Positions 8,006-16,553 of a DNA stretch of 64,000 bases are shown piece by piece. Within the stretch, counting starts at the first letter, position 1; each line of letters starts with the position of its first letter. The notes under the pieces were generated by a model. That model had not been told where the DNA came from. It did no database searches and saw only the letters and a program-made list of their open reading frames with translations. A program made the position numbers and the translations under genes. Origin of the DNA: Paenarthrobacter sp. DKR-5 (lineage in GTDB: Bacteria; Actinomycetota; Actinomycetes; Actinomycetales; Micrococcaceae); the NCBI RefSeq assembly GCF_018531425.1, contig NZ_JAHBOI010000008.1:95621-159620 (forward strand), in the 5' to 3' direction.

Positions 8006-8959
8006 CTACTGGATCGGGGCGGGCCCGAGGTCCTCGAGCAGCTTCTGCATGGCCACGTACGCCTTGTTCCGGTACGCGACGAGCTCGGGGGTGCGGTCCG
8101 CCGGGACGTTGAGGAAGCCGGAGCCGGTCTTGGTGCCGAGCTGGCCGGCGTCGACCTTCTCCTGCAGGATCGCCGGGGTGGCGAAGCGCTCCGGGAAGCC
8201 GGTCTGCAGGGACTTGTAGCAGAACGCGTACACATCCAGCCCGGCCATGTCGGCGATCGCGAACGGGCCGAAGAACGGCAGCCGGAAGCCGAACGTGGTG
8301 CGCACCAGGGTGTCCACGTCCTCGGCGGTGGCGATCCCTTCCTCGACCACCTGGGCGGCTTCGTGGAAGAGCGCGTACTGCAGGCGGTTCAGCACGAATC
8401 CGGTCACGTCCTTGACGGTGGCGGTTTCCTTGCCGGTCTCGCCGACGACGGCGCGCGCCGCCTCGATGGTCTGTTCCGACGTGCCCTCGTGGGGGATGAC
8501 TTCCACGCCCGGAATGAAGGGCGCAGGGTTGGAGAAGTGCACGCCGAGGAACCGCTCCGGGTTGCTGACGGCTTCGGCCAGCTTCGCGATGGAGATCGTG
8601 GAGGTGTTCGAACCGATGATGGCGTCCGGGCGGGCGGCGGCGCTGATCCGGGACAGCGTGGCGTGCTTGATCTCCAGGACCTCGGGAACGGCCTCTTCGA
8701 TGTATTCCGCGTCGACGACGGCTTCCTCAATGTCCTTGGCCGGCCACAGGTTTTCCTTCAGCCGGTCGGTGGCGTCGGCCGGGAACAGGCCGGCGGCGAC
8801 GAAGTCGTCGGATTCCTTCAGCAGCCGGTCGTAGTTGCTCTGGGCGATCTCTGCGGAGACATCGGCCAGGGCCACACGGGCGCCCGCGAGGGCGAGGACC
8901 TGGGCGATGCCGCCGCCCATGTAGCCGGAGCCGACGACGGCGATGTTGCGGTGGGTCAT
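8006..8959 (-). CDS. 3-hydroxyacyl-CoA-dehydrogenase-like NAD-dependent enzyme
   Basis: Protein of 317 aa with an N-terminal Rossmann domain ([19 protein letters not shown], residues about 8-26) and a C-terminal 3HCDH domain ([17 protein letters not shown]). The family includes 3-hydroxybutyryl-CoA, L-gulonate and carnitine dehydrogenases. With no thiolase or acyl-CoA gene nearby, a polyol-acid or sugar-acid substrate is more likely than an acyl-CoA. It overlaps the RpiB-type gene by 4 bp (ATGA), so the two are translationally coupled. The role could be oxidation of the incoming acid sugar to the 3-keto acid consumed by the TIM-barrel enzyme of the operon; this is inference. Confidence 0.75.
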   Translation of the reverse strand: MTHRNIAVVGSGYMGGGIAQVLALAGARVALADVSAEIAQSNYDRLLKESDDFVAAGLFPADATDRLKENLWPAKDIEEAVVDAEYIEEAVPEVLEIKHATLSRISAAARPDAIIGSNTSTISIAKLAEAVSNPERFLGVHFSNPAPFIPGVEVIPHEGTSEQTIEAARAVVGETGKETATVKDVTGFVLNRLQYALFHEAAQVVEEGIATAEDVDTLVRTTFGFRLPFFGPFAIADMAGLDVYAFCYKSLQTGFPERFATPAILQEKVDAGQLGTKTGSGFLNVPADRTPELVAYRNKAYVAMQKLLEDLGPAPIQ

Positions 8960-9450
8960 TTGCTTTCAGTTCCTTCCAGGGCTCCCTCGTAGGAGCAGAT
9001 GGCGTCCACCTTGGCGGCGGAGGCGCTGGTCTCGTCGAAGCGGTAGTCGAGCCACTCCTTGACGAGCTTCTTGGCCAGTTCCAGGCCGATGACGCGCTGG
9101 CCCATCGTGAGCACCTGCGCGTTGTTGGAGAGCACGGAGCGCTCCACCGAGTAGCTGTCATGCGCCGTCACGGCGCGGATGCCGGGCACCTTGTTGGCCG
9201 AGATGGCTACGCCCAGGCCGGTGCCGCAGATCAGCAGGGCGCGGTCCGCCTCGCCGGCTGCGACCTTGCGGGCAGCGGCGACGGCCAGGTGCGGGTAGGC
9301 AGTGGTGTCATCCGGGCCGACGCCGACGTCCTCGACCGAGGCGACGCGCGGGTCCGCCTCGAGCAGCTCGCGCAGCGCGTTCTTGTACTCCACGCCGGCT
9401 TCGTCGTTGCCGACGACGATGCGCCAGCCCTGCTGGGGGGTGTTGCTCAT
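8956..9450 (-). CDS. RpiB/LacAB-family sugar-phosphate isomerase, probable D-erythrulose-4-phosphate isomerase (DerI/EryI type)
   Basis: Cytoplasmic isomerase of 164 aa. [16 protein letters not shown] contains the catalytic Cys and anion loop of RpiB, and [23 protein letters not shown] is the conserved second half. It begins with ATGA overlap on the stop of the DhaK-type kinase gene and ends with ATGA overlap on the next gene. Beside a tetrulose kinase this family member normally converts D-erythrulose 4-phosphate to D-erythrose 4-phosphate, which enters the pentose phosphate pathway. Ribose-5-phosphate isomerase is the alternative. Confidence 0.8.
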   Translation of the reverse strand: MSNTPQQGWRIVVGNDEAGVEYKNALRELLEADPRVASVEDVGVGPDDTTAYPHLAVAAARKVAAGEADRALLICGTGLGVAISANKVPGIRAVTAHDSYSVERSVLSNNAQVLTMGQRVIGLELAKKLVKEWLDYRFDETSASAAKVDAICSYEGALEGTESK

Positions 9451-11183
9451 GATCGTTCTCCTGATGTGTTGGCAAAAGTCTCAACGTAGGCCGCCACGCC
9501 GTCGGCGATCAGGCCGAAGGACACAGCGCCGGGATCCGGGTGGCCAAGGCTCTTCTCGGCCAGCGGCCGGGCCCGGCCCTTCTTCGGGCTCAGCTCCGCC
9601 GTCGCCTCAGCGGCCGTCGCAGCCGCCGCCGCCGCAGCGCGCAGGCTCTCGGCCACGCTCGCCCCGCTGTCGAGGGCGCCGGTGAATTCCGCGGTGAAGG
9701 GCAGCAGGGCGTCGACCATCGTCTTGTCTCCGGCTTCGGCCTTGCCCAGTCCGATGATGGCGTCGCGGAGCGCTTCCACCGCTGCGGCGGCGTCCGCCCC
9801 GGTGTAGCTCTCCTTGTTGCCGAGGGTGCGCCCGACGGCGGTGACGGCGGCGCCCCAGAGGGCCCCGGAGGTTCCGCCGGCCCGCTCGGCCCACTGTTCG
9901 CCTGCCGCGGCGAGCACTTCCTCGAGTCCTGCTCCGGCTGCGTGGCTCTTCTCGGCAGCGGCGACGGCGGCGTCCACTCCGCGGCGCATGCCGATGCCGT
10001 GGTCGCCGTCGCCCGCGATGGCGTCGAGCTTGCCGAGCGCTTCTTCGTGTTCGACGACGACGGCCTGCGCCACCTTCAGCGCCCCGACCGCCGTGCCCGC
10101 GAGGCCGGTGGAAGCGGCGCTGGCCGCCAGGACCGGCGCGCTCTCCTGCTCGGTCAGCTCCGAGAGGTTGCGGGCCGGGCGGGTGGCGAGGTTGCCCTTG
10201 CGGAAGGCCGGCGTGTCGGCCGGGGCTGCCCAGAAGCGCTCGAGTTCCTCGTCCAGCCAGAACAACGTCAGGGACAGTCCGGACATGTCCAGGCTCGTGA
10301 CCAGCTCGCCGCACTCGGGCTCGATGATCTCAAGGCCGGCATCGGCGAGGAGCTTCTCGATCTTGCCGAAGAGCAGGAACAGTTCGTCGTACTTGACGGT
10401 GCCGAGGCCGTTGAGGATCGGCACGACGCGGGTGCCGGCGGCGTCGGGCTTGTCCTTGAGCAGGCCGCCGACGAGCAGTTGCGCGAGTTCGCTGGCGGTG
10501 GGGAGCGGCTGCTCGGAGATTCCCGGTTCGCCGTGGATTCCGAGCCCGACCGACATCATGCCTTCGGGGACGGTGAAGAGCGGTTCCCCGGCGCCCGGGA
10601 GGGTGCAGCCGGCGAAGGCGACGCCCAGCGAGCGGGTGTGGTGGTTGGCCTTGATCGCCAAGCGCTCCACCTCGTCCAGGTCCAGCCCGGCGTCGGCTGC
10701 CGCTCCGGCGACCTTGAACACCGTCAGGTCCCCGGCGATGCCGCGGCGCTTCTCGATTTCCTCGAGCGGGGCGCTGGCGATGTCGTCGGTGACCAGGACG
10801 GTCCGGGTCGGGATGCCTTCGGCGTTGAGCTTCTCCTGCGCCTGGCCGAAGTGCAGCACGTCCCCGGCATAGTTGCCGTAGCTGAGCAGCACGCCGCCGC
10901 CGGCCGAGGAGGCTTTGGCGACGCGGTAGACCTGGCCCGCGGACGGCGAGGCGAACATGTTGCCGCAGGCACTGCCCGCTGCAAGCCCGGACCCCACCAG
11001 CCCGGCGAAGGCCGGGTAGTGGCCCGAGCCGCCGCCAATCACCAGGGCGACCTGGCCGGCGGGCGTCTCGGTGGAGCGGACCACTCCGCCGTCGACACGG
11101 GCCACATACTGGCGGTTGGCGGCGACGAAACCGTCGAGTGCTTCGTCGGCGAACGCTGCAGGGTCATCAAATATCTTGGTCAT
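9447..11183 (-). CDS. DhaK-DhaL fusion kinase, probable L- or D-erythrulose kinase
   Basis: ATP-dependent kinase of 578 aa with both halves of the dihydroxyacetone kinase family. The DhaK domain (about 1-330) has [10 protein letters not shown] and the substrate-binding His at about 217 in GIHGEPG. The DhaL ATP domain (about 385-578) has GDGDHGIGM and [10 protein letters not shown]. The same architecture is found in LerK and DerK of tetritol pathways, and the neighbouring isomerases match those products, so erythrulose is favoured over glycerone. The ATG (MTKIFDD) was selected over an upstream in-frame extension that runs into the preceding gene. The next gene overlaps its stop. Confidence 0.85.
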   Translation of the reverse strand: MTKIFDDPAAFADEALDGFVAANRQYVARVDGGVVRSTETPAGQVALVIGGGSGHYPAFAGLVGSGLAAGSACGNMFASPSAGQVYRVAKASSAGGGVLLSYGNYAGDVLHFGQAQEKLNAEGIPTRTVLVTDDIASAPLEEIEKRRGIAGDLTVFKVAGAAADAGLDLDEVERLAIKANHHTRSLGVAFAGCTLPGAGEPLFTVPEGMMSVGLGIHGEPGISEQPLPTASELAQLLVGGLLKDKPDAAGTRVVPILNGLGTVKYDELFLLFGKIEKLLADAGLEIIEPECGELVTSLDMSGLSLTLFWLDEELERFWAAPADTPAFRKGNLATRPARNLSELTEQESAPVLAASAASTGLAGTAVGALKVAQAVVVEHEEALGKLDAIAGDGDHGIGMRRGVDAAVAAAEKSHAAGAGLEEVLAAAGEQWAERAGGTSGALWGAAVTAVGRTLGNKESYTGADAAAAVEALRDAIIGLGKAEAGDKTMVDALLPFTAEFTGALDSGASVAESLRAAAAAAATAAEATAELSPKKGRARPLAEKSLGHPDPGAVSFGLIADGVAAYVETFANTSGERS

Positions 11184-11223
11184 GATTCCTCGTTGAACCG
11201 TAGGGATCGGGGGTGCGGCAGGA

Positions 11224-12225
11224 TTAGTTGGCCGCTGCGGGGACCGCCGGCTTCTGCCGCCCCTGGGCGACCTGGCTGGTGCCCAGGGCATAGCCCTCGC
11301 GCTTGGGCAGCACGTGCCGGCGCAGGTATTCCTGGTTGGACGCTGTCACGCTGAGTCCGTCGCCGCCGTAGTGTTCGGTGCACAGGATGCCCTGGAACCC
11401 GACGGAGAGGGCGAACTGGAACGCCTCGCGGTAGTTGATCAGGCCGGATTCCATCGGGGCCGGCATGGCGACGTACTGGCCGCGGGCCCGGTCCTCGTCG
11501 CGGATGTAGTTCTTCACGTGCCAGTAGTTGGAGTACGGCAGGGTCTTGTGGACCATCTCGCGCCAGTCCTCGATCGGCCGGTGCAGGCGGATCAGGTTGC
11601 CCAGGTCCGGGTTCAGGCCGACGTTGGGCAGGTCGATGTCCTGGACCATCCGGACCGAGGAGTCGGCGGTCCCGATGTAGGTGTCCTCGTACATCTCGAG
11701 GGACACGAGCAGGCCGAGCTCGGCTGCGTGCCGGCCGACCTCGCGGATGCGGGTGACGGCGTTGTTCCAGGTTTCCTTGTCGCCGACCGGGTCCTTGTGG
11801 CCCTCGACGGTCCAGAACCAGACCTGCTGCTGCTGCTCGGGGGTCAGGGCCTGGTGCAGACCGATGGAGACGACCTCGCAGCCGAGCTGCGCTGCGGCCT
11901 CGAGGGTGCGGTGCGTGTAGGCAAGGTTCTCCTGCCAGTTCCCTTCCTCGATCACGCTGCGGCGGATCGCTGAAATCGCCGGCAGGCCGATGCCGGCGGC
12001 TGCGGCGGCGGCCTTCAGCTCGTCGAGGCGGGCGGGGGACAGATCGCCGGGGCGGACCCAGCTGTCCGTCAGGTCGGCATTCGCGAAGCCGGCGTCAGCC
12101 ACTTCCTGGAAGACCTGCTGCCATTCGCCGGCGTCGGCGTCCTGGACCGAGGTCCCGTCCGGACGCGTGCCGGGGAACTGCAGCAGCGCGGCGGTGATGG
12201 GCCAGTTATCGGCGGTGTACGACAT
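11224..12225 (-). CDS. sugar phosphate isomerase/epimerase-like TIM-barrel protein (OiaX- or EryC-like)
   Basis: Protein of 333 aa of the xylose-isomerase-like barrel superfamily. Metal-ligand-type segments are LEMYEDTY, GLNPDLGNL, YWHVKNY and GILCTEHYGGDG, spaced as in this fold. Two roles fit the operon: 3-oxo-isoapionate decarboxylase (OiaX), which makes L-erythrulose, or the tetrulose-phosphate racemase EryC. Acid-type transporters nearby favour the decarboxylase; presence of a tetrulose kinase downstream fits it too. The assignment rests on context. It is the first gene of the operon; the ATG follows GGAG by 6 nt, and a 15-bp operator-like word lies just upstream. Confidence 0.7.
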   Translation of the reverse strand: MSYTADNWPITAALLQFPGTRPDGTSVQDADAGEWQQVFQEVADAGFANADLTDSWVRPGDLSPARLDELKAAAAAAGIGLPAISAIRRSVIEEGNWQENLAYTHRTLEAAAQLGCEVVSIGLHQALTPEQQQQVWFWTVEGHKDPVGDKETWNNAVTRIREVGRHAAELGLLVSLEMYEDTYIGTADSSVRMVQDIDLPNVGLNPDLGNLIRLHRPIEDWREMVHKTLPYSNYWHVKNYIRDEDRARGQYVAMPAPMESGLINYREAFQFALSVGFQGILCTEHYGGDGLSVTASNQEYLRRHVLPKREGYALGTSQVAQGRQKPAVPAAAN

Positions 12226-12252
12226 TGTCACTCCAAATCTTCAATCACATTT

Positions 12253-12267
12253 CCTATAGGATCTACG
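12253..12267. promoter_or_regulatory. operator-like word before the C4-sugar operon
   Basis: CCTATAGGATCTACG, identical over 15 bp to 15534-15548. It lies about 28 nt upstream of the start codon of the first operon gene, where a repressor would block transcription. The core GGATC/TATA halves resemble sites of GntR-FCD regulators, one of which is encoded next door. Confidence 0.6.
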
Positions 12268-12297
12268 CTTGAAGGGCTGGTTGTCAAGAGGGTGGCT

Positions 12298-12357
12298 GCC
12301 GAACGGCCACTTGTGGCGGCCCCGCGCCCGGCGGGGCCACCGCAGCTGGCCGCTCGC
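12298..12357. repeat. imperfect intergenic palindrome, family copy 2
   Basis: Left arm begins GCCGAACGGCCACTTGTGG and the right arm ends AGCTGGCCGCTCGC, with several mismatches between arms. It sits 42 bp after the stop of the GntR gene and before the promoter of the C4-sugar operon, so it can act as terminator of the upstream operon. It shares the GAACGGCCA and GTGGCGG blocks of the other copies. Confidence 0.6.
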
Positions 12358-12399
12358 GCGGGGCGAACGCCGCTCAGCCCCTGCGACCCGCCAGCGGAC

Positions 12400-13089
12400 C
12401 TAGCTGCGGACCTCGCTGTCGTGCTGCGAGCGCTGCTTCACGCCCTCGATGTGCTCGATCATCTTCTCCCTCGCCAGTTCCGCGTCGCCGGCTTCGAAGG
12501 CCTTGAGAATCTCGGTGTGCTCCGCGATCGCGAAGTCCGCGTCCGTCACGCCGAGGCCGCCGAAGAAGCGGAACCGCTGGACCTGTCCGCCCAGGGCGTT
12601 GTAGGCCGAGAGCAGGAACTGGTTGTCCGCATTTTCGGCAATCAGCCGGTGGAACCGTTCGTCGGCCTCCCAGTAGGCACGGAACTCGGAGAAGGAGGGA
12701 CCGCGCGGGGCGGATCTGAGGTCCTCGATGGCCTTGGCGAGCTCGGCGGTGAGCTTGGGATCGGCGTGGCTGCAGGCCATGAAGGCGTTGGCCGGTTCGA
12801 TCACCAGCCGGGCGTCCATCAGGTCCGCGAGCTCGTCCGGGGTGAACAGCGGGGCCACCCGGTAGCCGCGCAGCGCGGTCCGGCGGACCATTCCGGTGGA
12901 CTCCAGGCGCGCGAGGGCCTCGCGCACCGGCGTCGGGGACACTTCCAGCTCGCGGGCCATCCCGTCGATGCTGACGGGCGTGCCGGCCTCGAGCCGGCCG
13001 TCCATCAGGGCCGCGAGGAGTTCTTCGTACACGTGGTCGGCGAGGACCTGCCTGCTGATGCCGCGGGAGGCCTGATCCTTGATTGCCAT
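12400..13089 (-). CDS. GntR-family regulator with FCD domain
   Basis: Transcription factor of 229 aa. The N-terminal winged helix (about 12-80) has VYEELLAALMDGRLEAGTPV and VSPTPVREALARLES, the usual GntR recognition helix. The C-terminal all-helical FCD effector domain has the metal/ligand residues in DARLVIEP, FHRLI and EHTEILKA. It is the third gene of the operon with an MFS carrier and a hydroxyacid dehydrogenase. Identical 15-bp words before this operon and before the C4-sugar operon make it the likely local repressor, probably released by the sugar acid or an intermediate. A related word overlaps its own ribosome site. Confidence 0.88.
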   Translation of the reverse strand: MAIKDQASRGISRQVLADHVYEELLAALMDGRLEAGTPVSIDGMARELEVSPTPVREALARLESTGMVRRTALRGYRVAPLFTPDELADLMDARLVIEPANAFMACSHADPKLTAELAKAIEDLRSAPRGPSFSEFRAYWEADERFHRLIAENADNQFLLSAYNALGGQVQRFRFFGGLGVTDADFAIAEHTEILKAFEAGDAELAREKMIEHIEGVKQRSQHDSEVRS

Positions 13090-13104
13090 GTAGGAATCCT
13101 ATAG
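13090..13104. promoter_or_regulatory. operator-like word at the GntR gene start
   Basis: GTAGGAATCCTATAG, the reverse of the CTATAGGAT-C-TAC words at 12253 and 15534 with one extra base. It overlaps the stop of the dehydrogenase gene and the ribosome site of the GntR gene, so it may allow autoregulation, but coding and ribosome-site constraints could produce it by chance. Confidence 0.3.
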
Positions 13105-14148
13105 CCGCGCGGCGGCAGCGGCGGCCCCGGCTGTCTCCGCCCCGCGGACGCCGAACGCCGCCGGGTTGAGCAGGTTGCGGGGCCGGCGCCCGGCGGCGAC
13201 GTCGAGGATCGCCTCGATGGCGCTGGCCGACACGTCCCGCGTGAAGTCAGCCGTCCAGCAGAGCGAGTGCGGCGAGAGCACCACATTCTCCATGGAGAGC
13301 AGTTCGTCGTCGGGCAGGAGCGGCTCCGGGTCGAACACGTCCAGGCCCGCACCGGCGATCCGCCCCTGCCGCAGGGCGGTGCGCAGTGCATCGGTGTCCA
13401 CCAGGGGGCCGCGGCCGATGTTGACGAGGAAGGCGGACGGCTTCATGAGGGCCAGTTCCCGGCGGCCAATGAGCTTCTCAGTTTCCGGGGTCAGCGCCGC
13501 GCACAGCACCACGTAGTCCGATGCTGCCAACAGCTCGTTGAGGCCGGTCAGCTCCACCCCCAGCTCGCGGGCCTGGGGATGCGCGCCGCTGCGGTTGTTC
13601 CCGAGCACGCGCAAACCCAGCGGCGCCGCCATCCGGGCCAGCTCGGCCCCCACGCTGCCGAATCCGACGATGCCGAGCGTGGCGCCGTCCAGCGAGGCGC
13701 CACGGAAGTGCTCCCGCTCCCCCCAGCGGGACGTCCGGGTCAGCCGGTCCTTGGCGAAGAGCTGGTGGGCGAGCGCCAGCATGAGGGTCAGGCCGGCAGC
13801 GGCGAGCGGTTTGCGCACCGCCGCCGGCGTGTTGGTGACGAGGACGCCGGCGCGGGTGCACGCGTCGAGGTCGATCGTGTCGTAGCCGGCACCGAACCGG
13901 GCCACCAGCCGAAGATCCGGCGCCGCGGCAAGCGTCTCCTCGCCGAAGTGGATGTGGCCGAGCGAGAGCACGGCATCCACCCCTTCGAGGTGCTCCGCGG
14001 GAATCGGGTCCTCGTAGCTTGGCAGGACATGCCAGTCGATGCCTGCCTCGCTCAGCCGTCCCAGGCCGAGGTCCCCGTGGATCGAGCTGCCGTCCGCGCG
14101 GACGGCGTCGGCGGTGATGGCGACGCGGAACGGTGCCGGCGTGCTCAT
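13099..14148 (-). CDS. D-isomer-specific 2-hydroxyacid dehydrogenase
   Basis: NAD-dependent dehydrogenase of 349 aa. The nucleotide site is GIVGFGSVGAELA, the catalytic Arg is in NIGRGPLVD, Glu in FDPEPLLPDDELL and His in LSPHSLCW, giving the R-E-H triad of the family. It overlaps the upstream MFS gene as ATGA and is followed 9 bp later by the GntR gene. The substrate could be a 2-hydroxy or 2-keto sugar acid brought in by the MFS carrier; the sequence does not say more. Confidence 0.85.
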   Translation of the reverse strand: MSTPAPFRVAITADAVRADGSSIHGDLGLGRLSEAGIDWHVLPSYEDPIPAEHLEGVDAVLSLGHIHFGEETLAAAPDLRLVARFGAGYDTIDLDACTRAGVLVTNTPAAVRKPLAAAGLTLMLALAHQLFAKDRLTRTSRWGEREHFRGASLDGATLGIVGFGSVGAELARMAAPLGLRVLGNNRSGAHPQARELGVELTGLNELLAASDYVVLCAALTPETEKLIGRRELALMKPSAFLVNIGRGPLVDTDALRTALRQGRIAGAGLDVFDPEPLLPDDELLSMENVVLSPHSLCWTADFTRDVSASAIEAILDVAAGRRPRNLLNPAAFGVRGAETAGAAAAAARL

Positions 14149-15473
14149 GCTCCGATGACCTCCTCCGTGCGGCCTGCACCGATCGGGCGGCGCACGAGGG
14201 CCACGTAGGCGACGGCGGCCAGAGCCGCGATCACGCCGCCGAGGACGAAGGAAGGCGTGTAGGAGCCCGTCGCGTCAGCAATCATGCCCGCGATCAGCGG
14301 CGAGAAGGCCCCGCCGAAGTAGCCGCCGAAGTTCATGATGGCGCCGACGCTGGCGACCTGCTTGGTGTCAACGATGTCGCCCGGCATCGCCCAGGCTGCC
14401 GAGGTCATCGTGGCAATGCAGCCCATTGCCACGCTCAGGACCACCATCGAGAGGGTCAGGTCGGCAATGAAAGGCACCAGGCAGACCAGGACGCCGGAGG
14501 CGATCGAGGCGATCACCATCACGTGGCGCTTCGCGGCCAGCGGGCTGGTGCCGGGCCGGCGCGAGTACCGGGTGATGATGTAGCCGCCGGTGATGCCCAT
14601 CACCGCGGCGACGAGATACGGCACGGCCGCCAGGAACCCGGTGTTGGCAATGCTGACGCCGCGTGCCTGCTGCAGATACAGCGGCAGGAAGACGATGAAG
14701 AGGTTCCAGATCCAGATGACGCAGAAGAACCCGGCCATCAGCCCCCAGACCTGACGGTGCTTGAAGAGACCGCCCCAGGACGTGTTCACGCCCGAGACCG
14801 AGGTCCCGGCCCGGTCTCGCTGGATCATTTCGAACTCCTGCTGTCCCAGCCGGCGGTGCTCCTCCGGCGAGCGGTAGAAGACAAAGAAGCCGATGGCGAG
14901 CAGGACGCCGAGCACGCCGAGGAAGACGAAGATGGCCTGCCAGCCGAAGGCGAGCAGGATGGCGGTCAGGATCGGCGGCGCGATGGCCGGTCCCCACTTG
15001 GAGCCGCTGTCCCAGACCGCCGTGGCCTGCGCGCGCTCGGCCCGCGGGAACCACTCGGCCGTGACCTTGGCCGACGCCGGGCTGTTGGGCGCTTCGGTGA
15101 TGCCGAGCAGCGCCCGGAAGGTGATGAACTGCCACATTGTGGTGCCGATCGCCATCAGCGCGGTGGAGACGCTCCAAAGCCCGATGGCCAGGAAGTACAT
15201 CCGGCGTGCACCGAGCTTGTCGATCAGCCACCCGGCGGGCAGCTGGCTGAACGCGTAGACCCAGGAGAACACTGTCCCCAGCAGGCCGATGTCCGTCTTG
15301 GTCAGCGCCAGTTGCTTGATCATCTCCGGAGCCGCGATCGCGATCGCACTGCGGTCCATGTAGTTGACGATGCCCGCAAGCAGCGCCCAGCCGAGGATCC
15401 ACCAGCGCAGGTTCTTGATGATCCGCCGGCCGGTGGATTCCCTCGGTCCCGCTTGTACCGTTTCTGTTGCCAC
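14145..15473 (-). CDS. MFS transporter, sugar-acid symporter type
   Basis: Membrane carrier of 442 aa with about 12 segments. NYMDRSAIAIAAPEM, DKLGARRM and EAPNSPASAKVTAEWFPRAERAQA match the GudP/GarP/ExuT branch that imports glucarate, galactarate or galactonate. The GTG at 15473 was chosen because AGAGGGG lies 5 nt upstream; the longer frame would run through the operator. First gene of the operon with the hydroxyacid dehydrogenase and GntR regulator. It is only distantly related to the other two MFS genes of the window, so the region carries at least two acid-sugar carrier types. Confidence 0.85.
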   Translation of the reverse strand: MATETVQAGPRESTGRRIIKNLRWWILGWALLAGIVNYMDRSAIAIAAPEMIKQLALTKTDIGLLGTVFSWVYAFSQLPAGWLIDKLGARRMYFLAIGLWSVSTALMAIGTTMWQFITFRALLGITEAPNSPASAKVTAEWFPRAERAQATAVWDSGSKWGPAIAPPILTAILLAFGWQAIFVFLGVLGVLLAIGFFVFYRSPEEHRRLGQQEFEMIQRDRAGTSVSGVNTSWGGLFKHRQVWGLMAGFFCVIWIWNLFIVFLPLYLQQARGVSIANTGFLAAVPYLVAAVMGITGGYIITRYSRRPGTSPLAAKRHVMVIASIASGVLVCLVPFIADLTLSMVVLSVAMGCIATMTSAAWAMPGDIVDTKQVASVGAIMNFGGYFGGAFSPLIAGMIADATGSYTPSFVLGGVIAALAAVAYVALVRRPIGAGRTEEVIGA

Positions 15474-15533
15474 AACACACCCCTCTGTGTCTTCGACTGG
15501 ATGGTCACCGTTGACCACCCGATAATCGAAGAC

Positions 15534-15548
15534 CCTATAGGATCTACG
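15534..15548. promoter_or_regulatory. operator-like word before the MFS-dehydrogenase-GntR operon
   Basis: CCTATAGGATCTACG, identical to 12253-12267 and in the same orientation relative to the minus-strand genes. It lies 60 bp upstream of the MFS start. Its repetition before two operons that flank a GntR gene is the evidence for a shared regulator. Confidence 0.6.
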
Positions 15549-15604
15549 AATTGCTGAGAAGGGTTTGGGTGAATCTTTTGCGTCCCGGGCTTCCCCGGAC
15601 GCGC

Positions 15605-15659
15605 GAAAGGCCAGTTGTGGCGGGCTAACGCGAAGCGAGCCCGCCACAACTGGCCTTTC
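15605..15659. repeat. perfect intergenic palindrome, family copy 3
   Basis: Arms 15605-15626 and 15638-15659 are 22 bp and fully complementary around an 11-nt loop. It ends 15 bp before the stop of the LtnD-like gene on the minus strand, so it is placed as the terminator of the second acid-sugar operon. Core GGCCAGTTGTGGCGGGCT. Confidence 0.85.
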
Positions 15660-15674
15660 AGCCGGCGGCAACCG

Positions 15675-16553
15675 TCAGGAGAGGTGCCCGCGCAGCACCT
15701 CGATCACGGAGGAATCGTCGCGGCGGCCGAACCCGGCGCGGCGACCGTTCAGGTAGAGCTGCTCGGCGGCGGCGGCCAGCGGCGCCGGGTAGGTGTTCTC
15801 CCGTGCGGCTTCCACCACCAGGCCCATGTCCTTGACGAAGATGTCCAGGGCGCTGCGGACCTCGGTGTTGGTTTCGTCCACCATGCGGGCTCCGCGATCG
15901 TCGAGCATGAACGACGCCGCCGCCCCTGAGCGCAGCACCTCCCAAGTGGCCTTGGCCTCCAGGCCCAGCGCCTCGGCGAAAGCCAGGGCCTCCCCCGCCA
16001 CCGCGATGTGCACGCCGCAGAGCAGCTGGTTGACCAGCTTCACCTTCTGCCCGTCGCCCACGTTCGGGCCGACGACCGGCGCCGAGCCGGCCATCGCGTC
16101 CAGCAGCGGACGGGCGACGCCCAGTGCGCGCTCGGACCCGCTGACCATCATGAGCAGGTCGCCGGTGGCGGCCCGGGCTGTGCCGCCGGAGACCGGCGCG
16201 TCCACCACCTCGACGTCGAATGCCTCCAGCCGCTGGGCCAGGGACACCACCGCGGCGGGTCCTACTGTCGCCATCAGCAGCACGACGGTCCCCGGCCGCA
16301 GGGACGCGGCCAGTTCGTCCGGGCCGAAGAGCACGGCATCGGCCTGCGCGGGCGTCGCGACCATGAGGGCGACGACGTCGGCCTCCGCCACGGCTTCCTT
16401 GGCCGTCGCCGCGGGCCTGAGCCCGTCCCGGGCAAGCGATTCCGCCCTGCCCTCGGCGACGTCGAACGCGCTGATCTGGTGCCCGGCGCCGGCGAGTACG
16501 ACGGCCATCGGGCCGCCCATCGCCCCGAGTCCGATCCATCCAACCTTGGTCAT
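15675..16553 (-). CDS. LtnD-like NAD(P)-dependent dehydrogenase (3-hydroxyisobutyrate dehydrogenase family)
   Basis: Protein of 292 aa with N-terminal Rossmann motif VGWIGLGAMGGPM, the DAPVSGGTARA substrate segment, GQKVKLVNQLL containing the catalytic Lys, and a C-terminal helical domain with VKDMGLVVEAA. In this family, members coupled to a DUF1537 kinase are L-threonate or D-erythronate dehydrogenases (LtnD), which fits the kinase gene it overlaps as ATGA. Tartronate-semialdehyde reductase or hydroxyisobutyrate dehydrogenase are alternatives. Last gene of its operon. Confidence 0.8.
   Translation of the reverse strand: MTKVGWIGLGAMGGPMAVVLAGAGHQISAFDVAEGRAESLARDGLRPAATAKEAVAEADVVALMVATPAQADAVLFGPDELAASLRPGTVVLLMATVGPAAVVSLAQRLEAFDVEVVDAPVSGGTARAATGDLLMMVSGSERALGVARPLLDAMAGSAPVVGPNVGDGQKVKLVNQLLCGVHIAVAGEALAFAEALGLEAKATWEVLRSGAAASFMLDDRGARMVDETNTEVRSALDIFVKDMGLVVEAARENTYPAPLAAAAEQLYLNGRRAGFGRRDDSSVIEVLRGHLS

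Noticed and set aside
8006..8959. Fatty-acid beta-oxidation gene
   Set aside because: The 3HCDH fold fits, but there is no thiolase, enoyl hydratase or acyl-CoA gene, and it is translationally coupled to a sugar-phosphate isomerase.
13090..13104. Third full operator of the GntR regulon
   Set aside because: It differs by an inserted base and is made of a stop codon plus a ribosome site, so it is kept only as a low-confidence site.
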